Shown piece by piece: positions 40,418 to 48,229 of a stretch of 64,000 nt of DNA. The stretch covers positions 558,001 through 622,000 of the forward strand of contig OY969094.1 of the NCBI GenBank assembly GCA_963697695.1, written 5' to 3'. A program made the position numbers and the translations under genes. Under the pieces are notes generated by a model that was not told the DNA's origin, did no database searches, and was given only the letters and a program-made list of their open reading frames with translations. The DNA comes from VRUE01 sp963697695 (lineage in GTDB: Bacteria > Actinomycetota > Thermoleophilia > Solirubrobacterales > 70-9). Within the stretch, counting starts at the first letter, position 1, and each line of letters begins with the position of its first letter.

Positions 40418-41188
40418 TCAGAAAGAATCGTGGATGACGTTCTCGATCGCGGCGACCACGGTGTCGGGGGCCTTGTTGAGGATCTGCGTGTGGTTGTGGG
40501 GCGAGGTCGCGAATACGGACACGCGCTTGCTGCTCTCCTCGGCGTCGGCGACAGCAGCGCGCACCGTACGCATCTCGTCCTCGGTGGCGCCCGAGTGGGC
40601 TCCGGTGCCCACCACGAAGACGGTCGGGCATTCCAGCGCCACGAAGTCGGGTCCGAGCTCGCCGTTGACGGCGTCCATCTCGATCACGACGTCCGCGGAC
40701 TCGGCGGGAGACATCCGGGCTGAGCGGCCGAGCGCTGCCAGGATGCGCATGATCCAGCCCAGCCGACGGAACTGGGCGCGGACCTTCTGCTTTCCGGCCT
40801 CGTCGAACATGGCGATCGGGTAGGCGCCATCGATGAGCACGAGCCCGCCGACCCGCCCGGGGTGCTGAGCCGCGTATCGCACCGCGATCGTGGCGCCGTG
40901 AGACCACCCGACGAGGATCGGCCGGTCGATACCGGTCGCGTCGATGACCCGTCCGTTGTCGTCGACGGCCGCCTCCACGGAGTAGTCGGCCGATCTGCCC
41001 GACTTCCCGCGTGCCCGCGCGTCGAACCGCACCGTGCGGTACTTCCCGTCCAGACGACGGATGACACGGCTCCAGTTCTGCACGGTCCCGAAGCCGCCAC
41101 TGAGGAAGAGCAGGGAAGGCATGCCGCCTGGGGCGTCGACGGCATGGAGCCGCGTGTCTGCGGCAGGAATCATAAGTTGTCGTGACAT
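40418..41188 (-). CDS. Alpha/beta hydrolase
   Basis: 256 residues from the ATG at 41188. Oxyanion region LLFLSGGFGTVQNWSRVI, nucleophile elbow VGWSHGATIAV (Ser), an Asp on a strand near VLIDGAYPI and the late His in FATSPHNHTQIL. The family is broad; substrate unknown. It lies between kdpE-like and kdpF on the same strand with 13 bp to kdpE, so it may be carried along in the Kdp regulon. Confidence 0.8.
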   Translation of the reverse strand: MSRQLMIPAADTRLHAVDAPGGMPSLLFLSGGFGTVQNWSRVIRRLDGKYRTVRFDARARGKSGRSADYSVEAAVDDNGRVIDATGIDRPILVGWSHGATIAVRYAAQHPGRVGGLVLIDGAYPIAMFDEAGKQKVRAQFRRLGWIMRILAALGRSARMSPAESADVVIEMDAVNGELGPDFVALECPTVFVVGTGAHSGATEDEMRTVRAAVADAEESSKRVSVFATSPHNHTQILNKAPDTVVAAIENVIHDSF

Positions 41189-41201
41189 CGCGGTCGACCT
41201 T

Positions 41202-41882
41202 TCAGGCTGAGAAGCGGTAGCCGACGCCGGGATCTGTGCGGATATAGCGGGGGCCGTCGGCGGGCTCGATCTTGCGGCGTAGGTTGGCGATGTGGGCCCG
41301 CAGCACCTGCACGTCGTCTTCGTACTCCACGCCCCAGACCTCAATCAGCAAGGAGCGGTGCGTCATCAGGCGGCCGCGATTCTGCGCCAGAACCCGCAGC
41401 AGCTCGAACTCGGTCGGGGTCAGGTGCGCCTCCTCCCCGTCACGCCTCACGGCTCGGGCAACGAGGTCAATCTCCAAACCGTCGGCGCCGATTACCGGCT
41501 CCGATGCTTCGGGCTTCGCCCGGCGCAGCACCGCCTCGAGCCGCGCCACCAGCTCCGGCGGTCCGAACGGCTTGGTCACGTAGTCGTCGGCACCGGCCGC
41601 CAGCGCGCGCACCTTCGTCTCCTCCTCCCCGACCGCAGAGAGGACGATGATCGGAATCTCGCTCCACTCGCGCAAGCGCTTAGTCACCTCGACGCCGTCT
41701 ATGTCGGGGAGCATCAGGTCGAGGATCGCGGCCACCGGTGGCTTCACCGAGGCGCGGTCCAGCGCCTCCTCACCGGTGGAGGCGGGGACCGCCTCATAGC
41801 CGGCGTCGCGCAGAATCACCCGCAGCGCTCGGAGGATCTGCACCTCGTCGTCGCAAACCAGGACTCGGGTCGCCTCGTTCAT
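41202..41882 (-). CDS. kdpE: KdpE-like OmpR-family response regulator
   Basis: 226 residues. Receiver (about 1-120) with acidic pair in LVCDDEVQIL, phosphoacceptor Asp in AAILDLMLPDIDG and Lys in DDYVTKPFGPPEL; winged helix (about 130-226) with HLTPTEFELLRVLAQNRGRL and RTDPGVGYRFSA. The start overlaps the kinase stop by 4 bp. Next to the kdp operon, it should activate kdpFACB under K+ limitation or osmotic stress. Confidence 0.9.
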   Translation of the reverse strand: MNEATRVLVCDDEVQILRALRVILRDAGYEAVPASTGEEALDRASVKPPVAAILDLMLPDIDGVEVTKRLREWSEIPIIVLSAVGEEETKVRALAAGADDYVTKPFGPPELVARLEAVLRRAKPEASEPVIGADGLEIDLVARAVRRDGEEAHLTPTEFELLRVLAQNRGRLMTHRSLLIEVWGVEYEDDVQVLRAHIANLRRKIEPADGPRYIRTDPGVGYRFSA

Positions 41883-43060
41883 GCCGAGGCTCCCGCCTGC
41901 GACGGCAGGGTGACGATGAAGCTGGTGCCCTGTCCCGGCAGCGACTCGATCCCGATCTCTCCCCCGTTGGCCTCGACGAATCCCTTGACGATCGCCAGAC
42001 CGAGACCCGAGCCGGCGTTGGCGGCATCGCCGCGCTGAAATGGCTCGAAGATCCGTTTCCACTCGCTCTCGGGTATCCCCGGCCCCTGGTCAACCACGCG
42101 GACGACGATATTGCCGTCGATCAGCCGCGACCTGACCGACACGGGCCGCCCGTCTCCATAGCGGACGCCGTTCTCCAGCAGGTTGGCGAAGGCGCGCTCG
42201 AGCTGGGCGGCGTCGGCGTCGACCATCGGGAGGTCGGGGTCGACGGCGAGGCGAATCGACTCCGATCCGGCAACCCCTTCCCGGGCCGCGTCCAGTACGT
42301 CTGTGAGGTCGACCGGCTCTCGGTGCGGCTCTGCCTTGCCGGCCTCCAGCCGCGACATGTCGAGCAGGTTCTCGACCAGGCGGGAGAGGCGGTTGCCCTC
42401 ACCGACTATCGCGGCGCTCAGCTCAGCGCGCTCCTCCTTGGTCAACGTCTCCGACCCGAGCGCAGAGCCCCCGGCGATGATCGAGGTCAGGGGCGTCCGC
42501 AAGTCATGGGAGATGGATCGCAGCAACGCGGTCTTCAGCTCATCGCTGCGCCGCAGCGCCTCGGCCTCGACCGCCCCCGCCTGCATCCGGTCGCGCTCAC
42601 GGGTCAGAGCCTCCAGCTCGGCAAGCGCCTGATCGGCTTCCTCGCGACGGCGCTCGGCTTCGACCGCGCGGGCGCGGGCAAGTCCGGCGACGGTGCTGCT
42701 GATGATCGCCGCAATCGCAAACGCAGCCAGAGCGACCCAGTTCTCCTCCTCGGCGATCGTGAAGCGGTGCAGCGGCGGGATCTGGAAGAAGTTGAAGGCG
42801 GCGGCGCTGACGATCGACGCGAGCAGCCCGAGACGCAGCCCCCACACGGTCGAGATAAGCAGGATCGCCGGCAGATAGACGACCCCGAGGGAGACGACCG
42901 GCGCCACCGACTTGAGCGGATAGACGAGGAGCGTTCCCGCCGCAACCGCGGCGAGCGCCGCCACTACCCCCAGCCACGCGGGAGGCGGCTCGCCACTTAG
43001 GCCATTGGGAATCTGCCACCTGCGCATTTCGTCAGCGTATGCCTGCGGCCACCGAGGCAC
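41879..43060 (-). CDS. Histidine kinase with DUF4118 membrane domain (KdpD C-terminal half)
   Basis: 393 residues (or 382 from the ATG at 43027). Residues 28-125 are the four-helix DUF4118 domain of KdpD, including AAFNFFQIPPLHRFTI. A coiled coil leads to the H box SHDLRTPLTSIIAG, N box FANLLENGVRYGDG, G1 VVDQGPGIPE and G2 GSGLGLAIVKGFVEANGG. It lacks the KdpD/Usp cytosolic half, which is a separate gene at 34624-35736. Together with KdpE this forms a split KdpDE system. Confidence 0.9.
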   Translation of the reverse strand: MPRWPQAYADEMRRWQIPNGLSGEPPPAWLGVVAALAAVAAGTLLVYPLKSVAPVVSLGVVYLPAILLISTVWGLRLGLLASIVSAAAFNFFQIPPLHRFTIAEEENWVALAAFAIAAIISSTVAGLARARAVEAERRREEADQALAELEALTRERDRMQAGAVEAEALRRSDELKTALLRSISHDLRTPLTSIIAGGSALGSETLTKEERAELSAAIVGEGNRLSRLVENLLDMSRLEAGKAEPHREPVDLTDVLDAAREGVAGSESIRLAVDPDLPMVDADAAQLERAFANLLENGVRYGDGRPVSVRSRLIDGNIVVRVVDQGPGIPESEWKRIFEPFQRGDAANAGSGLGLAIVKGFVEANGGEIGIESLPGQGTSFIVTLPSQAGASA

Positions 43061-43099
43061 CTGGCGACAGCCAGGCTCACAACCGGAGAGGATGGGTGG

Positions 43100-43354
43100 A
43101 TGCCCCCGCCCCGCCGCCCGAAAAAGCAGACCGACCCTGTCGACTACGGCTGGGTGATCTCATTCGGCTGCAAGCCGGCCGGCAAGCTCCGGCGCCTCAA
43201 GGTCAAGACCGACCCGGCCAGCGACACGCGACCGATCGAGGTCCCTTGCGTCTGCGGTGAGGTCCACCGCGTAACCGTCTCCCCCTACCGGCGCCGGCGC
43301 TCCGCCGATGAACCCTTCGACTTGGAGGTCACATCGCTCGACGAGCTGCGCTGA
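43100..43354 (+). CDS. Small conserved-looking protein, function unknown
   Basis: 84 residues, ATG with GGAGAGG upstream. It has a basic start, then VDYGWVISFGCKPAGKLRRL, a PCVCGEVHRVTV segment with a Cys pair, and DLEVTSLDELR at the end. The CxC and nearby His hint at a small metal-binding beta fold. It is divergent from the histidine kinase gene. No family recognised. Confidence 0.5.
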   Translation: MPPPRRPKKQTDPVDYGWVISFGCKPAGKLRRLKVKTDPASDTRPIEVPCVCGEVHRVTVSPYRRRRSADEPFDLEVTSLDELR

Positions 43355-43379
43355 TCGGCCCGAGAGAAGGCGGGGCAGC

Positions 43380-43805
43380 CTAGCTTCCGGGCGATACCTC
43401 GATTGGAGCAGCTTCGAATCGGCGGACGAACAGAGCGCAGCTCTCCAGGGAGTCGCAGCCACAGTCGCTCGCCGTCGTTAGCCATTCGCGCATCGCCTGC
43501 GCCCGCGCGATCAGGGCATCGACCTCGGGTAGCTTGCGGACGGCAAGCGCGCGTAGTTGCTCGTAGGCGGGCGCTCCGTCGTCTATCGAGGTGAGCAGGA
43601 TGCCGACCTCCTCCAACGAGAAGCCGGCCTGCTTTGCCACGTCGATGGCCCCCAGTCGCTGCACCGTCTCCCCGGGGAAGCGGCGCTGGCCGCTGACCCT
43701 TTCGGCCTCGGGCAAGAGCCCTTCGCGCTCGTAGAAGCGGATCGCCGAGACGCTGGACCCGGCCCTCTGCGCGACCTCGCCGATGCTGAGCGTTGCTTCT
43801 GCCAT
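43380..43805 (-). CDS. MerR-family regulator
   Basis: 141 residues from the ATG at 43805. N-terminal MerR helix-turn-helix: LSIGEVAQRAGSSVSAIRFY and EREGLLPEAERVSGQRRF. A long coiled coil follows, then DCGCDSLESCALF, a Cys cluster like the metal/Fe-S loop of SoxR and metal-sensing MerR proteins but lacking the first Cys of SoxR. It is divergent from a mer-like gene pair with a MerR-type promoter in between, so a metal (mercury-like) or redox signal is likely. Confidence 0.82.
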   Translation of the reverse strand: MAEATLSIGEVAQRAGSSVSAIRFYEREGLLPEAERVSGQRRFPGETVQRLGAIDVAKQAGFSLEEVGILLTSIDDGAPAYEQLRALAVRKLPEVDALIARAQAMREWLTTASDCGCDSLESCALFVRRFEAAPIEVSPGS

Positions 43806-43816
43806 CTCGATTCTCC

Positions 43817-43847
43817 TTGACCTAAACCCAGGTTCAGGTTCAACACT
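43817..43847 (+). promoter_or_regulatory. MerR-type promoter with 19-bp spacer
   Basis: -35 TTGACC (43817-43822) and a -10 of AACACT (43842-43847) are 19 bp apart, the over-long spacing MerR proteins correct. An 18-bp dyad CCTAAACCCAGGTTCAGG (7 of 9 pairs) sits in the spacer. It points to the gene starting at 43883. Confidence 0.55.
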
Positions 43848-43882
43848 AGCGACGCGACCGACCCCCACCCAAGGAGCTGGAA

Positions 43883-44203
43883 ATGACCGAAGCACTATCG
43901 ATCGCCTGCTCGCTCAGCGCGGACGACCTCAAACAGCGGCTCGCCGCGATCGCCAAGATCGGCGAGGAGAGCCTGATCGACCGCGCGACCGAAGACGGGC
44001 GCCAGGTCCTGCGCTTTCGCTCCGATGCCGGGACGCGAAAGCGGCTGGGGGAAATCGTCGCGGCCGAGGCGGAGTGCTGCTCGTTCCTAGACCTCTCTCT
44101 AGAGGAGCGCGGCCGCGAGTTGATCCTCTCGGTCGCGGCGCCACAGAACGGACAGGCGGTGGCCGATGAGCTGGCGGCTGCCTTCGCCGGGGCGTCGGCG
44201 TGA
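43883..44203 (+). CDS. Small EAECCSF-motif protein of a mer-like locus
   Basis: 106 residues with good ribosome site (AAGGAG). Opening IACSLSADDLKQRLAAIAKIG, then the motif VAAEAECCSFLDLSLEE at about residues 58-74 and a final amphipathic helix. Proteins with a conserved E-x-x-CC-x-F motif accompany MerR-type regulators in actinobacteria, and the vicinal Cys pair could bind Hg(II) or other soft metals. It overlaps the next gene by 4 bp. Function is inferred. Confidence 0.65.
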   Translation: MTEALSIACSLSADDLKQRLAAIAKIGEESLIDRATEDGRQVLRFRSDAGTRKRLGEIVAAEAECCSFLDLSLEERGRELILSVAAPQNGQAVADELAAAFAGASA

Positions 44204-44423
44204 GCGACGGCGAGCAGTCCTCGGGTCGCGCAGCGCTGCTGGGCGGCGGCGCGTCCGTCCTGACGGCACTCTGCTGTTTCGCCGGGCCCGCGATCCTCGG
44301 CGCGGTTGCCGGCGCGACGATCAGCAGGACCCTCGGGATCGTCGCCGCGATGGTCGCGCGGCAGCGGTTGCCGTCGCCGTCGCCCTTTTGCTGCGCCGAC
44401 GAAGCCGGAATGCCGGGTGCTGA
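44200..44423 (+). pseudogene. MerF/MerT-like transporter gene with frameshift
   Basis: The first frame gives LLGGGASVLTALCCFAGPAI (vicinal Cys pair in helix 1, as in MerF/MerT) and the turn GATISRTLGIVAAMVA. At about 44345-44365 coding potential moves to another frame, which reads AAAVAVAVALLLRRRSRNAG and a stop at 44423: helix 2 and a basic tail. A single shift thus breaks a two-helix mercury-transporter-like protein. It may be a real pseudogene or a sequencing error. Unshifted translation continues to 44466 with non-hydrophobic sequence. Confidence 0.6.
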
Positions 44424-44898
44424 GACGCGCCGCGGTGAGGAACCTTTGCTCCTGCGGTACCCCTAAAGACCCGGCTTGTACAAGCGGAATTCGCTGCCTG
44501 ATCGGGAGTCCTACGAGCGGGGCAGCCAGGACTCGAACCCGGGATCGCCGGGTTTGGAAACCGGTGAGGCGATCGCTCGCCGCTACCTTTAGAGCCAAAT
44601 CGTTAGTCGGGGGAAAACCAGGGGAAAAGTCATTGAACCTCCCCGGAGTCGTCGAGTCACGTCGCATAGGTGTGTCGGCACTCCTGCAAGTTGATCGGCA
44701 TCAGCAGATCGGGCTCGTGCCTCTCTTTGCGAACCTTTCTTGCGCTCCTCTGCGTTCGCCTTCTCCCAAGCTTCCCGGCAGCGGCGAAGGTGGGGGCACA
44801 AACGCCGAGAAAAACCGAATCTGGTTCCGCATGGCCGTACGGCCGGTCCAGCGCACCTGCCCAAGTCGGCGTCCTGCGGACCAGGCACTATCAATGAC
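44424..44898. other. Gene-poor stretch
   Basis: Apart from the tRNA-like fragment and the GGGGAAAA direct repeat, I see no convincing gene. Several open frames exist on both strands but none shows a known domain or a plausible start; it may be the scar of a lost mobile element. Confidence 0.4.
44518..44566 (-). other. tRNA 3'-half-like fragment (tRNA-Trp-like), possible attachment-site remnant
   Basis: On the minus strand this reads as an anticodon arm CCGGT-TTCCAAA-CCCGG (anticodon CCA if read as a tRNA), then T-arm CCGGG TTCGAGT CCTGG and the 3' acceptor half CTGCCCC. No matching 5' half or D-arm is upstream. Such 3' halves are left by integrases that use tRNA genes. Just beyond is a direct repeat GGGGAAAACCAGGGGAAAAG (44610-44629). 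No integrase gene is nearby. Confidence 0.45.
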
Positions 44899-45102
44899 AT
44901 GTGGCAAGCCCTACTCGTCTGCTCCAACTGCGCCGAGGAAACCGAGGTCGTTGTTGAAAATCTCGATGACGTCGAGCAGGAGGCCTGCTCGTGCGGCTAT
45001 AGCTACGTCGTGCTTTCGGTCGCGACCTTCGAGCCGGTGTACTCCGAGCGGGCAAAGCTCATCGAGCTGGCCCCGCGCAGACCGCTGCCGCTCGCTGCCT
45101 GA
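44899..45102 (+). CDS. Small zinc-ribbon-like protein
   Basis: 67 residues: MWQALLVCSNCAEETEVVVE, then a CSCGYSYVVLSV motif. The CxxC plus CxC arrangement is that of a small zinc ribbon. The pattern of Cys-x-x-Cys, acidic linker and CGYS is one I associate with short actinobacterial proteins, but no function is known. No strong ribosome site; the start is the first ATG before the ribbon. Confidence 0.55.
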   Translation: MWQALLVCSNCAEETEVVVENLDDVEQEACSCGYSYVVLSVATFEPVYSERAKLIELAPRRPLPLAA

Positions 45103-45146
45103 AGCCTCCGAGCCTCGAATCGACCTCCTGCGGGTAGGGAGGCGCC

Positions 45147-45512
45147 GTGGGCGCAGACGGCGAGGGCACGATCGGGGTGGACGGGACGATCGAGTGGCGT
45201 GATGCGGAGGGCGAGCTGCATCGCGTCGGCGGTCCCGCTCGCGTCTTTCCCAGTGGCCGTCAGGAGTGGTTTCGCCACGGCCGCCTTCACCGCGAGGACG
45301 GCCCCGCCGTAGAACATGCCAACGGCTCGGTCAAGTACTACGTCGACGGCGTCCGCCACCGAGAAGGGGCACCGGCCTGCGTCTATGTCAACGGGACCGA
45401 GAAGTGGTACCGCAAAGGCCTGCGCCACCGTGACCAGGGGCCGGCCGCGACCTACCCCGATGGGCGGAAGGTCTGGTTCGTAGAGGGCGTAAAGATGCGC
45501 GAAGAGCGGTAG
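45147..45512 (+). CDS. HRxxGPA-repeat protein (MORN-like)
   Basis: 121 residues made of four repeats of about 23 residues: LHRVGGPARVFPSGRQEWFR, LHREDGPAVEHANGSVKYYV, RHREGAPACVYVNGTEKWYR, RHRDQGPAATYPDGRKVWFV. Each has His-Arg, a Gly-Pro-Ala turn and an aromatic strand, like MORN-type beta-hairpin repeats that are common in phage and large-virus proteins. No signal peptide. Role unknown; a phage-derived origin is possible. Confidence 0.7.
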   Translation: MGADGEGTIGVDGTIEWRDAEGELHRVGGPARVFPSGRQEWFRHGRLHREDGPAVEHANGSVKYYVDGVRHREGAPACVYVNGTEKWYRKGLRHRDQGPAATYPDGRKVWFVEGVKMREER

Positions 45513-45536
45513 GGGAATACAGCGATCACCGCCGCC

Positions 45537-45797
45537 TCACGGCGTCTCAGGATGCCCGCGAAAGGCACGGAGCACCCGCCAGCCCTCGCTGGTCAAGGCC
45601 AGATAGGTCCGTCCGTCCAGGCCGCGGCGCTCGAGGAGAAGGCCTCGGCGCAAACTGCGCTTTCGAAGTCGCACGATCTCTCGGTGGCTCAGCTTGGGGA
45701 AATCGGAGGCCAGCGAGGAGACCGGGTAGAAGCCGTCCTCGACCGACTCGGCGATCGCCGACAGCAATTGCTCGGGCTCGACCTTCGACTTTCTCAT
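45537..45797 (-). CDS. Small winged-helix-like protein
   Basis: 86 residues: a helical start PEQLLSAIAESVEDGFYPVS, then SHREIVRLRKRSLRRGLLLE as a likely recognition helix, and a wing RGLDGRTYLALTSEGWRVLRAF. This fits a small MarR/PadR-like DNA-binding fold with strongly basic helix. No effector part. Regulatory target unknown. Confidence 0.5.
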   Translation of the reverse strand: MRKSKVEPEQLLSAIAESVEDGFYPVSSLASDFPKLSHREIVRLRKRSLRRGLLLERRGLDGRTYLALTSEGWRVLRAFRGHPETP

Positions 45798-45841
45798 CGA
45801 AGTGGTTTGGGCGCGACCCCCAGTGGGGTAGGCAGGAAGCC

Positions 45842-46003
45842 ATGCTCAAGGAGCCGACGCCTCAACGACCACTGCCAGTCCGACGTTCGGCGCCATCCCT
45901 TGCTCGCACCATCCAGGCAATGCGGATGATCCACGGTCGCCGGGCATCAACTCGGTTTGAGGCCCGGGTCATCGCCCTGCGCGGTGGTCGGCAGCTCCCC
46001 TGA
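45842..46003 (+). CDS. Possible 53-residue basic protein
   Basis: ATG preceded by AGGAAG. The product is strongly basic (PLPVRRSAPSLARTIQAMRM, ARVIALRGGRQLP). No homologue recognised; it may be a chance frame in a region that also holds a decayed ATPase fragment. Confidence 0.25.
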   Translation: MLKEPTPQRPLPVRRSAPSLARTIQAMRMIHGRRASTRFEARVIALRGGRQLP

Positions 46004-46055
46004 CGGCTCCGACCCTTCGTCGTTCCCGCAGGAACGAAGACATCCTTGCGGTTAT

Positions 46056-46151
46056 TCAGATGCTCATCTGCAGCCGAACACGGCTGCCGGCGCCGTTGGA
46101 TCTGTTCTGCACCAGATCGCAGAGCTGATTGGCGAACCAAAGCCCCGACCG
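46056..46151 (-). pseudogene. Remnant of MEDS/GHKL ATPase gene (C-terminal end only)
   Basis: The minus strand reads SGLWFANQLCDLVQNRS then GAGSRVRLQMSI and a stop. This parallels the last 33 residues of the MEDS-ATPase at 16033-16974 (GRGLWLANQLCDLVQIRS, then VVRLRMSMG). No upstream part of the ATPase domain is present in frame, so this is a decayed paralogue. Confidence 0.7.
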
Positions 46152-46287
46152 CTACCTGAGTGCTGTTAGGCCAACGACGGCCCACGAGGGAGTCGTCGAT
46201 CTTCCCCGAGTCACGAAAGTCGCAGACAAGCGCGTTACCTGTCCTCCTCCATATTGCGATGGTGCCGCTTCCGCCCCTGCTGCTCGA

Positions 46288-46494
46288 CTAGCTGGACTTC
46301 TTGCCGCCCTCGCGGCCGGCGGCGCGCTTCTGGGACTTGCTGCCCCCCTTGCCCTTCCCGCTCTTTTCCCCGCCCTTTTTCGAGGATTCCGAGGAGTTGG
46401 CGATCGAGGCGGCGCGCTGCTTGCTCATCCCCTTCTTGCGCAGCCCTTCGTACTGCTTGTCGTTCTTGACGCTCGAGCCGTGATCTTTCGCCAT
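46288..46494 (-). CDS. DUF7218-like small basic protein
   Basis: 68 residues with a strong ribosome site (AGGAGGA). Opening AKDHGSSVKNDKQYEGLRKK and GMSKQRAASIANSSESSKKG is characteristic of the short family often annotated DUF7218; the rest is Lys/Gly/Ser-rich and disordered. It probably binds nucleic acid or acts in stress; no proven role. Confidence 0.65.
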   Translation of the reverse strand: MAKDHGSSVKNDKQYEGLRKKGMSKQRAASIANSSESSKKGGEKSGKGKGGSKSQKRAAGREGGKKSS

Positions 46495-46650
46495 GCGTCC
46501 TCCTCTATCGCGTGACCCTGGAACTGAGACTGCTGCTGTTCGAGCTACCCCCGAGAGTGCGGCGTCAAAACCGCGACAGATTCGGTTTGCCGGCGGCTCG
46601 CCCAGGGGAACAGAGCGAAGTATCCGATCAAGACGAGGCTAGGAGGAACG

Positions 46651-47070
46651 ATGGCAACTGCACGAGAGATCATGACCGGCGGCGCCGAGTGCGTCGGGGA
46701 GAACGAATCCCTGGCTGAGGCCGCGCAGAAGATGCGGGAGCTGGACGTCGGCGCGCTGCCGATCTGCGGCGAGGACAACCGCCTGAAGGGCATGCTCACC
46801 GACCGTGACATCGTCGTGAAGGCCATCGCAGAGGGGAAGTCGGCTGAGGAGACGAAGGCCAGCGAGCTGGGCGAGGGCAAGCCGGTGACGATCGGCGCCG
46901 ACGACTCGGCCGAGGCGGCGCTGCAGACGATGACCGAGCACAAGGTTCGCCGCCTGCCGGTGATCGACGGCCATGACCTGATCGGCATCGTCAGTCAGGC
47001 CGACGTCGCCACCAACCTCTCCGACGACCAGACCGGCGCCTTGGTGGAGGCGATCTCCGCAGCTCCGTGA
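46651..47070 (+). CDS. CBS-domain-pair protein
   Basis: 139 residues comprising two CBS motifs: TAREIMTGGAECVGENESLA, IGALPICGEDNRL-like segment (VGALPICGEDNRLKGMLTDR) and VRRLPVIDGHDLIGIVSQAD. Such stand-alone pairs bind adenine nucleotides and regulate partners. Ribosome site AGGAGG. It heads a run of small genes reaching to DUF6766. Confidence 0.9.
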   Translation: MATAREIMTGGAECVGENESLAEAAQKMRELDVGALPICGEDNRLKGMLTDRDIVVKAIAEGKSAEETKASELGEGKPVTIGADDSAEAALQTMTEHKVRRLPVIDGHDLIGIVSQADVATNLSDDQTGALVEAISAAP

Positions 47071-47460
47071 GTGGCGATGGCCGAGGAAGGCGGCAGGACG
47101 TTCTTCCATAGCTGCGAGGTCGACGCCGACCTGCAGCGCCTGCCTCGGCAACGGTCGGATCGATCACACGGTCAGGCACGGCATCGCCGCCTTTCCCACG
47201 CGAGAGGGTCTCTCTACCGCTACCTCGCCGGCAGACCGGATGCGCAGATCGACGGGAAAGTCTTGGTCGAGCTGGAAGGACCGATCAGCGAGGAGCGGGA
47301 TCTCGACGCGGATGACGGGGCCCTACTCGTCTGCCCGGAGCGGATCGTCTCGGTGACCCCCCTGGACCCCTCAGTAGTCGAGACAATCCGCGCCCGCGAT
47401 GCTGATCGCTCAGCGGAGTGCAGCTTGAAGGCCTTTCCCGCAACGCCCCGAAGCAAGTAG
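47071..47460 (+). CDS. Hypothetical protein after CBS gene
   Basis: 129 residues from a GTG placed right after the CBS stop. The first 45 residues are Arg/His-rich and weak; the part YRYLAGRPDAQIDGKVLVEL, RDLDADDGALLVCPERIVSV and DPSVVETIRARDADRS looks like genuine coding sequence. No known family. The start may be further downstream. Confidence 0.45.
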   Translation: MAMAEEGGRTFFHSCEVDADLQRLPRQRSDRSHGQARHRRLSHARGSLYRYLAGRPDAQIDGKVLVELEGPISEERDLDADDGALLVCPERIVSVTPLDPSVVETIRARDADRSAECSLKAFPATPRSK

Positions 47461-47462
47461 CC

Positions 47463-47546
47463 ATGCGCGCGATGGCTCTGATCTGGGCGGTGATCCTGAT
47501 CGGCGGGATCGCCTACTTCTCGGTCATCGGTCTCACCCATCACTGA
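47463..47546 (+). CDS. Tiny single-helix membrane protein
   Basis: 27 residues: MRAMALIWAVILIGGIAYFS then VIGLTHH. One hydrophobic helix. It sits 2 bp after one gene and 5 bp before DUF6766, within a co-directional run, which supports real translation. Function unknown. Confidence 0.55.
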   Translation: MRAMALIWAVILIGGIAYFSVIGLTHH

Positions 47547-47551
47547 GGGCC

Positions 47552-48229
47552 ATGAAGCGATTCGTCCGCGACAACTCGCTGTCGCTCTTCTTCTTGACCA
47601 TCTTCCTGCTGGCCTTGGTCGGCCAGGCAATCAGCGGCCACAACCTCTACAACGAGGAGGCGCTTGCCCACGGCGAGGCGCCGATCGGCATCTGGCGCTA
47701 CCTCAGCTCCTCCAGCTTCGGCCAGGCGGTAATGGAGAACTGGCAGTCGGAGTATCTGCAGTTCCTGCTCTTCGCGCTGGCCACGGTCTGGCTGTTGCAA
47801 AAGGGCTCGCCGGAGTCGAAGGAACTCGACCAGGCGGGGACGGAGTCCGACAAGGAGCAGATGGTCGGCCGCCACGCCCGCGAAGACTCGCCGCGCTGGT
47901 CGAAGCACGGCGACTGGCGCACGGCGATCTACTCGAACAGCCTGATTATCGTCATGGCTCTGATCTTCTTCGGCTCCTGGTTTGCCCAGTCGGTCACCGG
48001 AATGACCGCTTATAACCAAGAACAGCACGACCACGGCGAACCGAGGCTCTCCTGGCTCAGCTACATCGGCAGCTCGGAGTTCTGGGAGTCGACCTTCCAG
48101 AACTGGCAGTCGGAGTTCCTCGCGGTCGGCTCGTTCGCGATCCTCGCGGTCTATCTCCGCCAACGAGGATCTCCGGAGTCCAAGCCGGTCGGAGCACCGA
48201 CCGAAGACGCCACCGGGGAAGAGGGCTAG
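47552..48229 (+). CDS. DUF6766 family membrane protein
   Basis: 225 residues with four helices in two similar halves. RDNSLSLFFLTIFLLALVGQ and SNSLIIVMALIFFGSWFAQS begin each half, and each ends with an NWQSE motif (MENWQSEYLQFLLFALATVW and FQNWQSEFLAVGSFAILAVY) plus a RGSPESK tail. The duplication and the motifs match DUF6766. No function known; the family is common in stress-tolerant actinobacteria and proteobacteria. Confidence 0.82.
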   Translation: MKRFVRDNSLSLFFLTIFLLALVGQAISGHNLYNEEALAHGEAPIGIWRYLSSSSFGQAVMENWQSEYLQFLLFALATVWLLQKGSPESKELDQAGTESDKEQMVGRHAREDSPRWSKHGDWRTAIYSNSLIIVMALIFFGSWFAQSVTGMTAYNQEQHDHGEPRLSWLSYIGSSEFWESTFQNWQSEFLAVGSFAILAVYLRQRGSPESKPVGAPTEDATGEEG

